Made by a program: the position numbers and the translations under genes. Shown piece after piece: positions 46,314-57,619 of a stretch of 64,000 bases of DNA; the stretch's first letter is position 1, and each line of letters opens with the position of its first letter. The notes under the pieces are model-generated. The model made no database searches and was not told the origin of the DNA. It saw only the letters and a program-made list of their open reading frames with translations. Origin of the DNA: Bathymodiolus brooksi (taxonomy: Eukaryota; Mollusca; Bivalvia; Mytilida; Modiolidae); the NCBI GenBank assembly GCA_963680875.1, contig OY804582.1, positions 51,726,646 through 51,790,645 on the forward strand, in the 5' to 3' direction.

Positions 46314-46570
46314 AAGGGGTGTCGTGATCGTGATCGTATGGTAGGTGGATTTATAACTACCTATGCAATCAGTGCCTATCACCACTGATGTTGTGAGTTC
46401 AAACCCCGCTCAGACAAGGTGTACTGGATATATCAATATGTGATAAAGTTTGTTAATTACTTGAGGTAGGTCGGTGGTAATCTCCAAGTTTACTCTACCA
46501 ATAAAACTGACCGCCACGATGTAACTGAAATATTGTTGAAAGTGGCGTTAAACACCATAAACCAAACCTT
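46314..46570 (+). mobile_element. tRNA-derived SINE, type 1, with probable 11-bp target duplication
   Basis: It reads GGGGTGTCGTGATCGTGATC, CAATCAGTGCCTATCACCAC, GTTGTGAGTTCAAACCCCGC (B-box region), a diverged middle, then ACTCTACCAATAAAACTGAC and TGGCGTTAAACACCATAAAC. TAGATAATCAT (46303-46313) and TAGATGATCAT (46571-46581) flank it with one mismatch. Confidence 0.92.
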
Positions 46571-46584
46571 TAGATGATCATCCT

Positions 46585-47545
46585 TTGTCTACAATAGAGG
46601 TAGTAATTTTATCATCTGTCTACAGGGGAGGCAGTGACCTATTTATATAGTTATATAATCTGTAGCATCTGTAGATAGAGGACACATCGACCTACTTATA
46701 TAAGATGTATCCTTAATCTATGGTGGAGGTAGTGAACTAGTTAAATAAAATATATCCTCTTGTCTGTAAAGGAAGTAATGGCCTATTTGTATATAATATG
46801 TATCCTATTGTCTATAGAAGAGGTAGTAACCTATTTATATAATATGTATCCTATTGTCTATAGAAGAGGTAACCTATTTATATAATATGTATCCTATTGT
46901 CTATAGAAGAGGTAACCTATTTATATAATATGTATCCTATTGTCTATAGAAGAGGTAACCTATTTATATAATATGTATCCTATTGTCTATAGAAGAGGTA
47001 ACCTATTTATATAATATGTATCCTATTGTCTATAGAAGAGGTAACCTACTTATATAATATGTATCCTATTGTCTATAGAAGAGGTAACCTACTTATATAA
47101 TATGTATCCTATTGTCTATAGAAGAGGTAACCTACTTATATAATATGTATCCTATTGTCTATAGAAGAGGTAACCTATTTATATAATATGTATCCTATTG
47201 TCTATAGAAGAGGTAACCTACTTATATAATATGTATCCTATTGTCTATAGAAGAGGTAACCTACTTATATAATATGTATCCTATTGTCTATAGAAGAGGT
47301 AACAACCTATTTATATAGATTGTATCCGTTTGTGTATAGGTGAGGCAGTGATCCATTTATGTAATTTGTATCCTCTGTCTACAGGGGAGACAGTGACATA
47401 CTTATATAAGATGCATGCTCTGTCTATATGGGAGGTAGTGACCTATTTATTTAGTTTTATCCTTTTTTTACAGGGGAGACAGGCAATGACCTACTTATAA
47501 GATGTATCCTCTGTCAGTCGTGGAGCCAGTTACCTATTTATATAG
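46585..47545. repeat. 43-bp minisatellite with homogeneous centre and diverged edges
   Basis: The central unit GTAACCTATTTATATAATAT, GTATCCTATTGTCTATAGAA, GAG repeats almost perfectly from about 46800 to 47300 (only TATTTA/TACTTA varies). Outward on both sides the copies become longer (about 45-48 bp), with forms such as GAGGCAGTGACCTATTTATA and GTATCCTCTGTCTACAGGGG. The copy number is about 21. No coding potential. Confidence 0.96.
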
Positions 47546-47589
47546 GTTCAACTCCATCCTCTATTCCTCCTTTATGACTTATTACCAGA

Positions 47590-47810
47590 TTTTTAACAGG
47601 AGCAATGTGAATGGTGCCACCAGTGGAGCAGGAACCGCTTGCCCTTCCGAATCACCTGTGTTTACCCCAGGTGTTTAGTGGAATTCATGTTGCTCAATCT
47701 TTAGTTTTCTGTGAAGTGTTTTGTCGACCATTTTTTGGGGGTCCTTTTTTTTTTGGCCATTGTATTGCTTGTCCTTCGAATTATAGATATTGATGGCCCC
47801 TTTTCTTACC
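47590..47810 (+). repeat. Bivalve-type repeat tail (GAGCAGG...TTAGTTTTCTGTG)
   Basis: The order GGAGCAATGTGAATGGTGCC, GAGCAGGAACCGCTTGCCCT, TCCGAATCACCTG, GGTGTTTAGTGGAATTCATG, CTCAATCTTTAGTTTTCTGT and GGCCATTGTATTGCTTGTCC recalls an abundant repeat tail seen in mussel sequences (from memory, not checked). The 60-codon frame at 47611 lies within it and is not a gene. Confidence 0.55.
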
Positions 47811-48611
47811 TATTTATTTCGGTGTATCCTCAGTGTACAATGAAGGCAGTGACATATTTATATAAGTTGTGGCATTTTGCTATATAAGGAACTTAAGGAA
47901 GTAATTCCTCTAGTTTTATTTCCACTGTAAGACAATAGTTAGTATACAGGTCTATTTACTTCAAAATTGTAATGTAGTTCTTTAGAAATTCGGATTTAGG
48001 ATGATAGCATTGAGTGGATAAAGGCCATTGCTTGTTAACCCCAAAATAAATACTGCATGAAAATCTCTACTAGTACAATATTATTTTTTTGAACATTATA
48101 AGCACTGCTGTAGGGTGTTATTTATAAGATCATGACCACAACCTGATAGTGGCAATATTTATTCTCCAAGAATTGGATTGTCATATATCATAATTAGCAG
48201 AATTAGCAGTATTGACAGCATTTGTCCTAAAATGGGGTCATCATATCCTAGCTAATATATTAGACAGGACAGTTTATATTCCATCTATAGCTTTGTCATA
48301 TTGATCAACAGGCCATCATATAGAAGTTTATTATCAAATGGTTTATTTACAGGATATTTGGGTGTTTCAGACAGATCATCATGTACCAACTGTTTCAGAC
48401 AGACCATGTAACAACTGAAATTTGAAACAATTTTCTAAAGGTATGTATCTTATGTTGGATTTATCTGTAGACTGTAATATAGTAACTCAACTGAAAAACT
48501 GTTTGCTTTTTTGTGATTTTAGAGTGTACATCTATTTGTAAAGGGAAATAACTCTGGTGGAAGATCAGTTGATTCTGTGCATAAACAAAATTATCTCTGA
48601 CCCTTTACTTT
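47811..48611. other. AT-rich intergenic DNA, nothing recognised
   Basis: A short duplicated phrase, GTTTCAGACAGA(T/C)CAT, occurs at about 48365-48405. One AAGGGAAATAA word, a one-mismatch form of a recurring motif, lies at 48541-48551. Confidence 0.5.
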
Positions 48612-48790
48612 ACAGTAGTCTCCCTGTTATAAAGCCTGCCACTAAATGCCACCCCTCTTATCAAGGCCCTGTTAGAAAGCCTGCCACTAAAGGCCACCCC
48701 TCTTATCAAGGCTCTCTGTCAGATGTAATGAGATAGTAAAATGCTACTTAATTGTCTCCCTCATTCTTTCATTGCAGAAAAGTGTGACCT
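48612..48790. repeat. TATAAGAGGGG dispersed repeat, copy 3, with a 49-bp duplication
   Basis: AAGCCTGCCACTAAA(T/G)GCCA followed by CCCCTCTTATCAAGGC occurs twice in tandem (from about 48632 and 48681). GCTACTTAATTGTCTCCCTC and CATTGCAGAAAAGTGTGACC match the 42.6-kb copy. A G/C-capped MITE is inserted directly after it. Confidence 0.6.
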
Positions 48791-48795
48791 TGTAA

Positions 48796-49081
48796 GGGAC
48801 CGACCATTTAACTTGAAGGAGGGGGGTTATGGTTATTTGTTTCGTTCAGAATTTTTTTTTCGGACAACACGAGAGTTAGAATATTTTATTTTTTTGTCGC
48901 GCAATGCGCGAATTTTTTTTCCAGAATTCCACATTAGGTTATATGACAAAAACTCTGAATCACATTTTTTTTTTCCTCTACCAAAATCAGAATATTTTTT
49001 TCAGCAACATTGGGAATCAGAATATTTTTTTAGAAAAAAAACATAACCCCCCCCCCTCCTTCAAGTTAAATGGTCGTTCCC
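48796..49081 (+). mobile_element. G/C-capped MITE, copy 4
   Basis: The left end is GGGACCGACCATTTAACTTG, followed by AAGGAGGGGGG. The right end is CCCCCTCCTTCAAGTTAAAT, GGTCGTTCCC. TAA occurs on both sides (48793-48795 and 49082-49084). The interior agrees with copies 1 and 3 but carries a TTGTCGCGCAATGCGCGAA palindrome. Frames of 62 and 101 codons here are MITE sequence. Confidence 0.93.
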
Positions 49082-49084
49082 TAA

Positions 49085-50460
49085 GAATGTGACTACTGTA
49101 CCTTCATAGGTTAATAATAAAACTAAATTCTCTTTATGCTCCTTTTGGGGGAGGGAAGGGTTCAAATAGAATTGTGATGTCAGATAGTCTTGCGGTACTT
49201 TCATAGTTCAACCAAAATTTCAACTTTTATAGTCCTTATTGATTTTCAAGGGAGAGGGGGTGTTCATACCAACCTCCTCAACCCCCCTGACTATGGGTAT
49301 ATTTACTTTTGATGGTTGGGTGTAATTTGTGAATGAACAGTTGTAAGTACTGAACTGAGGTTGTATTTTCTACAAATATATTGCCATGGAACAAAAAAGT
49401 ATCAATTCTAAAAAGTTAAATATGGTTGCTTTTGTTATTTAGCACATCTTATCATTTCTAATCAAACAGAATTGAGCTCATCATTTTCTCAAAATTCTTT
49501 AAGACTGATTGATTCTTATTTGAAAGTTGTGGTATTTCAAATTGATAAAGCATAATCATATTGTTTCAAATTAAAACTTTTATTTTAACAGAATATGTTC
49601 CTCTACTGAAGCTTACAGAAACCATAGTAAGTTTATAATGCTTTTACTGAGTTGTTAGGGGAGATAAGTAGGATACTTTAAATTAGATCTGTTTCAAAAT
49701 AGGATCAGTGATTATGCTTACCATTTGTTAGAAAGATTTAACAAGAAGCAATACTATTAGAAAATAAATCAAAAAGTTTGTAATGCATGTACATGTACAT
49801 AAATGAGTTGAAGAACAAAAAATTATGGAGTCATTTTTAATTTCGATAAAATATGATAGGAGTGTTTTTAATTTAGGACAGTAAATAAGAAAAAGGACAA
49901 AGACAAATGCATCATGTTGGAAAATTCACAAGTCTTCTTAATATAGAACTATCCCTATATCGTTTGTGTGTGTATGTGGGGGGAAGCGGGTGACTTCAAT
50001 TTTGACGTGACATTACAAAGAAAAAGCCACAAAAAAAGTAAAATGATTGTTTTTACTAAACGTAGAGTATTTACACACAGATGACAGCTGCTGTTTTAGG
50101 AAGGGTTAGATTGGTGAAATATAAACAGCACTCTGAATACTAACTGATATATGTCAGTCTTCTATACCTCTTGTATGACAATGCTTTTTTGTTGTTGTCA
50201 CGTTTTCCTCTAAATATCTCTTGTTTACTTTTAATTTTCTGCCTATTAACAATTTTCTGCAGCATTAGGCATGGAAGTATTTGTTTGGTATCAGAATACT
50301 AGATAAATTACTATGTAGGACGATTAAATCAACAGAAATGGTTCATTTTTCAATTTTCTATTAAAAATATAAATTTCTGAAAGAAAAAAAATACTTGTCT
50401 TGAGGCATCTTCTCCAGGTAAATTGGGGTCATGGAAAGTTTTTTGATGAACATGGGTTTT
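49085..50460. other. AT-rich intergenic DNA, nothing recognised
   Basis: No gene, array or element terminus is recognised. An AGGGGAGATAA word (one mismatch to the recurring motif) is at 49657-49667. Confidence 0.55.
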
Positions 50461-53076
50461 ATCTAGACCTGTTGTTACTTTACTGTTTATCTAGATCTGT
50501 TGTTACTTTACTGTTTATCTAGACCTGTTGTTACTTTACTGTTTATCTAGATCTGTTGTTACTTTACTGTTTATCTAGATCTGTTGTTACTTTACTGTTT
50601 ATCTAGACCTGTTGTTACTTTACTGTTTATCTAGACCTGTTGTTACTTTACTGTTTATCTAGACCTGTTGTTACTTTCCTTTTTATCTAGATCTGTTGTT
50701 ACTTTACTGTTTATCTAGATCTGTTGTTACTTTACTGTTTATCTAGACCTGTTGTTACTTTACTGTTTATCTAGATCTGTTGTTACTTTACTGTTTATCT
50801 AGATCTGTTGTTACTTTACTGTTTATCTAGACCTGTTGTTACTTTACTGTTTATCTAGATATGTTGTTACTTTAATGTTTATCTAGATCTGTTGTTACTT
50901 TACTGTTTATCTAGACCTGTTGTTACTTTACTGTTTATCTAGACCTGTTGTTACTTTACTGTTTATCTAGACCTGTTGTTACTTTACTGTTTATCTAGAT
51001 CTGTTGTTACTTTACTGTTTATCTAGATCTGTTGTTACTTTACTGTTTATCTAGACCTGTTGTTACTTTACTGTTTATCTAGACCTGTTGTTAATTTACT
51101 GTTTATCTAGATCTGTTGTTACTTTACTGTTTATCTAGACCTGTTGTTACTTTACTGTTTATCTAGACCTGTTGTTACTTTACTGTTTATCTAGACCTGT
51201 TGTTACTTTACTGTTTATCTAGACCTGTTGTTACTTTACTGTTTATCTAGATATGTTGTTACTTTACTGTTTATCTAGATCTGTTGTTACTTTACTGTTT
51301 ATCTAGACCTGTTGTTACTTTACTGTTTATCTAGATCTGTTGTTACTTTACTGTTTATCTAGATCTGTTGTTACTTTACTGTTTATCTAGACCTGTTGTT
51401 ACTTTACTGTTTATCTAGACCTGTTGTTACTTTACTGTTTATCTAGACCTGTTGTTACTTTACTGTTTATCTAGACCTGTTGTTACTTTACTGTTTATCT
51501 AGACCTGTTGTTACTTTCCTTTTTATCTAGATCTGTTGTTACTTTACTGTTTATCTAGATCTGTTGTTACTTTATTGTTTATCTAGACCTGTTGTTACTT
51601 TACTGTTTATCTAGATCTGTTGTTACTTTACTGTTTATCTAGATCTGTTGTTACTTTACTGTTTATCTAGACCTGTTGTTACTTTACTGTTTATCTAGAC
51701 CTGTTGTTAATTTACTGTTTATCTAGATCTGTTGTTACTTTACTGTTTATCTAGACCTGTTGTTACTTTACTGTTTATCTAGACCTGTTGTTACTTTACT
51801 GTTTATCTAGACCTGTTGTTACTTTACTGTTTATCTAGACCTGTTGTTACTTTACTGTTTATCTAGATATGTTGTTACTTTACTGTTTATCTAGATCTGT
51901 TGTTACTTTACTGTTTATCTAGACCTGTTGTTACTTTACTGTTTATCTAGATCTGTTGTTACTTTACTGTTTATCTAGATCTGTTGTTACTTTACTGTTT
52001 ATCTAGACCTGTTGTTACTTTACTGTTTATCTAGACCTGTTGTTACTTTACTGTTTATCTAGACCTGTTGTTACTTTACTGTTTATCTAGACCTGTTGTT
52101 ACTTTACTGTTTATCTAGATCTGTTGTTACTTTACTGTTTATCTAGATCTGTTGTTACTTTACTGTTTATCTAGACCTGTTGTTACTTTACTGTTTATCT
52201 AGATATGTTGTTACTTTAATGTTTATCTAGATCTGTTGTTACTTTACTGTTTATCTAGACCTGTTGTTACTTTACTGTTTATCTAGACCTGTTGTTACTT
52301 TACTGTTTATCTAGACCTGTTGTTACTTTACTGTTTATCTAGATCTGTTGTTACTTTACTGTTTATCTAGATCTGTTGTTACTTTACTGTTTATCTAGAC
52401 CTGTTGTTACTTTACTGTTTATCTAGACCTGTTGTTAATTTACTGTTTATCTAGATCTGTTGTTACTTTACTGTTTATCTAGACCTGTTGTTACTTTACT
52501 GTTTATCTAGACCTGTTGTTACTTTACTGTTTATCTAGACCTGTTGTTACTTTACTGTTTATCTAGACCTGTTGTTACTTTACTGTTTATCTAGATATGT
52601 TGTTACTTTACTGTTTATCTAGATCTGTTGTTACTTTACTGTTTATCTAGACCTGTTGTTACTTTACTGTTTATCTAGATCTGTTGTTACTTTACTGTTT
52701 ATCTAGATCTGTTGTTACTTTACTGTTTATCTAGACCTGTTGTTACTTTACTGTTTATCTAGACCTGTTGTTACTTTACTGTTTATCTAGACCTGTTGTT
52801 ACTTTACTGTTTATCTAGACCTGTTGTTACTTTACTGTTTATCTAGACCTGTTGTTACTTTCCTTTTTATCTAGATCTGTTGTTACTTTACTGTTTATCT
52901 AGATCTGTTGTTACTTTATTGTTTATCTAGACCTGTTGTTACTTTACTGTTTATCTAGATCTGTTGTTACTTTACTGTTTATCTAGATCTGTTGTTACTT
53001 TACTGTTTATCTAGATCTGTTGTTACTTTACTGTTTATCTAGACCTGTTGTTACTTTACTGTTTATCTCGACCTGT
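50461..53076. repeat. 28-bp minisatellite, about 93 copies, with internal segment duplications
   Basis: The unit is ATCTAGACCTGTTGTTACTT followed by TACTGTTT; the main variation is AGACCTG, AGATCTG or AGATATG. Rare marker variants recur at fixed distances: TTTCCTTTTTATC at 50677, 51517 and 52861 (840 and 1,344 bp, i.e. 30 and 48 units), and a TTTAATG unit near 50870 and 52214 (again 1,344 bp). So multi-unit blocks were duplicated. Unit length is strictly kept at 28 bp. The last unit changes to CTCGACCTGTAATG. No coding potential. Confidence 0.98.
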
Positions 53077-53382
53077 AATGAAACTTCACAAGAACTATCC
53101 TTTAGAAGTGTAGTTGTGCATTTAGGGTTTGAAATTTGTCAAAATTGCTACCATTGCCATGGTAACCATGAAAGTTAAACAATTTTTTTAATTATGAATT
53201 TAAAAACATTGAATATCAAGTAGGCAATGGATTCTCACTATAGCAGCTAAGTTTTTTTGGGAGACTTTGTAGCCGGAAGACTGCATGAGCTTTATTTGTA
53301 TTTCACCTCTTTTACCTATAACCATTTTAGAATACTTTTGGATTAGTACTTAAAACCATGTCTCTGACAAAAATGTAACTCT
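53077..53382. other. Intergenic DNA, nothing recognised
   Basis: It includes a CCATTGCCATGGTAACCATG stretch with a small palindrome. No gene is seen. Confidence 0.5.
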
Positions 53383-53517
53383 TAATAGGGTAGGGTAGGG
53401 TTATGGTGTTTAATGCCACTTTCACCAATATTTTAGATATATCCTGGCGCTCAGTTTTATTGTTGAAGGAAACCTAAGTACTCAGTGAAAACCACGGACC
53501 TGCCCGCAAGTCACTGA
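53383..53517 (-). mobile_element. SINE, minus strand, 5'-truncated
   Basis: On the minus strand it begins within GTCAGTGACTTGCGGGCAGG, runs through TGGTTTTCACTGAGTACTTA, CAACAATAAAACTGAGCGCC and GGCATTAAACACCATAACCC, and ends CCCTACCCTA. The tRNA-like head is absent. Confidence 0.88.
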
Positions 53518-53843
53518 CTCTTAATAGGAGGTCCTATAAACTTTAATTGGAAATTATTATAAACCTTTACTCAATCTATCATCATACTGTCCACATTTCC
53601 ATTTACTACCAAAATTAAACATTTACATTTAGTAAATGATTCATGATATAATGTGACTTTTTAACAAGTTAATAGAAATATGATTTATCTCTAGAATAAA
53701 CAGATCAGTCTTCATTTGTAAACACTTGTCCAGATAAAAATTGAAGGTTGATGACAGAAGTATATCATCTGGTTATTACAAATATATGTGTATAGACACA
53801 GCTGATATATATATACATGTACACCACTATTTTGTATGGAAGT

Positions 53844-53876
<33 letters not shown>

Positions 53877-54804
53877 TGTCAGATATTGTATTGCTGAAAT
53901 CTTCAAGCTTTCCTGGTCAATTGGTAGCATTCACTTTTTCATTCTGTCTCTTAAGACCAATATTTCATTACTAGCTGGTGTTCTTTTATTTTATATTTTT
54001 ACTTCTCAATGCTGATTTTAGAAACAAAAACAGTACAAATAAAGTTGGAGATCACATACATATTATAGGAGCCATCAAAGCTTCAAACTTGTGGGTGCCC
54101 AGATTACAATTTTATTATTCTATATCTCAATGAACTGATAAAATTTGCTCCACCATATATACCTTCAATGGAATATTTCTGATCAGGTTTTTCCACTTAA
54201 AAGTAGTTGCTTGTTTGACCAATGTTTGAGCTGGTACCAGACAATTGGGTAAGCGTCATTGTCGAGGTCTACCATTGGGTTTCAATCTAAAACATGAAGA
54301 ACTTTTTTTTTTCTAAAGTTGATTTTATCTATTTCTCAATCTGTATAGTGGGATGAAACATATTTATTTTCAACATTTCTGCCCACAACAAGTCTGTATG
54401 TCATGATATACCTGAAAAATTGTTTAAAGTGACCTGACGCCCAACTCTCAATCATTTCATTACTTGCACATTGCTGACTTGATTAGAAATTATGTGTTTT
54501 TTACACCTTTTTATAGGAGTTATATCCCTTTAAGGCCAGAAAAAGGGCCCCCTTCATGTATAATTCAGTGAAAATAACATATATTTTTCTGATAATCTAA
54601 AAAATTTTAATGTTGTACATAATAACTTGTGAATGTTTTAGTTGCTATAAAATTATCTTCTGATTTTCTTATAAGGTTCAAATATTCTACAAATTATAGG
54701 AAAATTATTTGTCTTTTCCGTTGCTAGAACTGGGACCATTTTTTTAAAAAATGTATGAAAGCATGTAATTTAAGAATAAAATTTAGAATGTGCAAAAGGT
54801 CTGT
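53518..54804. other. Intergenic DNA with a 27-base A run and a possible SINE-tail remnant
   Basis: An uninterrupted run of 27 A occupies 53850-53876. At 54390-54450 the phrase GTCATGATATACCTGAAAAA followed by TTGTTTAAAGTGACC resembles the SINE core but is heavily worn. The 72-codon minus frame at 53712 crosses the A run and is not a gene. Confidence 0.45.
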
Positions 54805-55305
54805 TGAAAGGGGGTAATAAATTACCAGTGATAACTACCTATATCAAGGGGGTAATAAATTACCAGTGATAACTACCTATATCAAGGGGGTAATAAATTA
54901 CCAGTTATAACTACCTATATCAAGGGGGTAATAAATTACCAGTGATAACTACCTATATCAAGGGGGTAATAAATTACCAGTTATAACTACCTATATCAAG
55001 GGGGTAATAAATTACCAGTTATAACTACCTATATCAAGGGGGTAATAAATTACCAGTTATAACTACCTATATCAAGGGGGTAATAAATTACCAGTTATAA
55101 CTACCTATATCAAGGGGGTAATAAATTACCAGTTATAACTACCTATATCAAGGGGGGTAATAAATTACCAGTTATAACTACCTATATCAAGGGGGTAATA
55201 AATTACCAGTTATAACTACCTATATCAAGGGGGGTAATAAATTACCAGTTATAACTACCTATATCAAGGGGGTAATAAATTACCAATTATAACTACCTAT
55301 ATCAC
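54805..55305. repeat. 38-bp minisatellite, about 13 copies
   Basis: The unit is AAGGGGGTAATAAATTACCA followed by GTTATAACTACCTATATC. GGTAATAAATTACC is a palindrome, so every copy can form a short hairpin. Variation is GTGATAAC/GTTATAAC and five or six G. No coding potential. Confidence 0.97.
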
Positions 55306-55372
55306 ATCTACATCCTTTTGTATTTAACATAATTTAACATAATTTTATCAATTGATGATCATCCACACATTT

Positions 55373-55607
55373 AGGGGCCGTCGTGGTCGTGATCATATGG
55401 TAGTTGGATTTACAACTACCTATGCAATCAGTGCCTATCACTACTAAAGTTGTGAGTTCGAACCCTGTTCATGGCGAGGTGTACTCGATATAACATTATG
55501 TGATAAACTTGTCAGTCTTTCCTCCACCAATAAAACTGCCCGCCACTATATAACTGAAGTATTGTTGAATGTGGCATTTAATATCATAACCACCCTCCCC
55601 CTTCCCT
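55373..55607 (+). mobile_element. tRNA-derived SINE, type 1, with probable 13-bp target duplication
   Basis: The head AGGGGCCGTCGTGGTCGTGA is followed by CATATGGTAGTTGGATTTAC, CAATCAGTGCCTATCACTAC, the B-box-like GTGAGTTCGAACCCTG and GGCGAGGTGTACTCGATATA. An internal deletion removes much of the GTGACTTGCG...CTCCGGG part. The core CCTCCACCAATAAAACTGCC is intact. CATCCACACATTT (55360-55372) and CATCCACAAATTT (55608-55620) flank it with one mismatch. Confidence 0.93.
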
Positions 55608-55620
55608 CATCCACAAATTT

Positions 55621-57619
55621 TACAAGCATTATTCTATGAATTTGATTGCACACCTGCTTATAGTAATGTACCACAATAGAGGACTCTGTCAACAATCTGA
55701 AGTAAAAACTCCATTATTTAAATCAATGGTCCTCAAAGTACCTCATACTATAGATTCTAAATGTTTACTTTGATTTTCATACTTTAATCCTATTTTGACC
55801 GTTTGAAGTAAGGAGTATTAACCACTTCTTTTAAAATAACTGCTCCCTTGGGCAGTTTTCTGATTAATCAAAACAGTGGTGAAAAAATATCAAAATAATT
55901 GGTTACATCATTTATATGTATTCAATTCATTGTTGTCTGGGTTTTAAGTTTTCGATAATATTTATTTTCAATTTATTTTGATTCGTTTTAGATTTTCAGA
56001 TACGTGACCTTTTTATCTTCAATATTATCCTATTAGATTAGATGCTAAGCGTTGGTTTTGAATAAATATTAACATTAATAGGATTTTTTTTCCAGGGGAT
56101 ATTTTTAATGAAAATTGATGACCTTCCGTGACATAGCTTTTTAAGGACAATTGAAAGTAATACTCTTTAAAAAATATACATCTTAAATATATTTAATTGG
56201 TCATTTGAAGTGTATTACTACATGTATATTCAATTTGTTAATATAGTATTGAAGTGTATAGTAAGAGAAGAATTAGTTATTGTTCACAATAGATCATACA
56301 CAATTGTGAAGACCACTAAATAAAGCCTGTGTGGGCAATGTATATTTACTGGTATACAAGTACACACAGTTTTCTGTGTTGAGTTTTTGTTTTGTTAGTC
56401 TACCTTCTGTGTTTTGTTTTAAGTTGCCTGTGTCTGTGGATTATCCATTCTTGATTGTCCCTTTTGTTTTCTTTTACATTTACTTGAAAAACTAAGAGAG
56501 AAATTTTCCACCCCCATTGTAATGTATAGTTGCGATCCCAATATAAAGATATATTATTTTACATAATTTTTTACTATTAGAGGACTGCAGAATTTCATCT
56601 ATTTTGAAATCATCTACTGTTTCTTTTTCCTGTCTGTCTGCCTCTACCCCATCCCTCAGATTATGTTTCCATCTTAAATGTTAAAAAAGCAATATATTTT
56701 TTTTGTAGTTTAGGCACATTTTTGTATGTTACCACCTGTACTGCATATTTTATATTGAAATATTACTCAGTGGAGGTGATGCTTATAAAAGAACAATTTT
56801 GATAAATTTAAAATTGCAGAATGGAAGCCATATTTAGGGTGTTTAGTGAAATTGTGCTTGTTTAATAAAAAATTTATAAATAAATTGTTATTTTTTTTAT
56901 TAGATATTGTCAAAATTGAAATTGACTTGGATATCTTCCCATTTATTTTTTATGTTATATTTAATTGAACTTGTACATAATTCAAGATTTTAAGAACATT
57001 TTGGTATCAAATATGCAAGACTTGCTGTCAATTGTTCCGACACAAATTAAAAGGACAGAAAATTGAAATGGAAACAGACAATACTGTTTGGATCGGCACT
57101 TTTCATTAAATAACAGATCAGTTTTTACTAATTGCATTAACCTTTATTGGTTTTAATCCTGTTATGATTGTCAGAGTAGAATTGTCAGATAGAGTGGAGT
57201 TTCTGTAGAAACCTGTAATTCCTTGACATGTGAGAGTTCATTAAGACAGAAACGAGAGGTTTTTCATGTAATGTTAAGGGGATAATAAGCAATTGAATAT
57301 TTTAAAGTCAACCATACATGAATATCAGATTGTTCCAAATTTGATGATGTGATTCATGGGAGCTGTTATGCACATTATATTTGGTTCACCCACAATTTTA
57401 CCTCTTTGTACTTGAATTATGTTGGTAAAAAAATCTGTTGTTTGTTTTCTTAACCCTTGTACACTATTGTGAAAGATTAAAAAGGTATTTTAAACCCGTA
57501 TTAAGCGATCACCTGTCTTATGTGACCATATTTTACTGTTCCCTTGGAAGGTCACATAAGACAGGTTTGATTGTATTTGTTTAAGTGTGTCCTACACTAT
57601 TTAATCTTGATTTGGTTTG
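55621..57619. other. AT-rich intergenic DNA with a repeat-tail remnant and a hairpin
   Basis: At 56370-56470 the order TTTTCTGTGTTGAGTTTTTG, TTCTGTGTTTTGTTTTAAGT and TTGATTGTCCCTTTTG resembles the bivalve-type tail at 47.6 kb. A perfect hairpin lies at 57511-57566 (separate entry). The remainder shows no gene or array. Confidence 0.45.
57511..57566. mobile_element. Short hairpin MITE candidate
   Basis: ACCTGTCTTATGTGACC (57511-57527) and GGTCACATAAGACAGGT (57550-57566) are perfect 17-bp inverted copies with a 22-base spacer. ACCTGTCT is also part of the pogo-like MITE end at 40389, so this may be a small relative or solo end pair. Exact boundaries are not clear. Confidence 0.55.

Noticed and set aside
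47611..47793. 60-codon open frame
   Set aside because: It coincides with a dispersed bivalve-type repeat tail and ends in low-complexity sequence.
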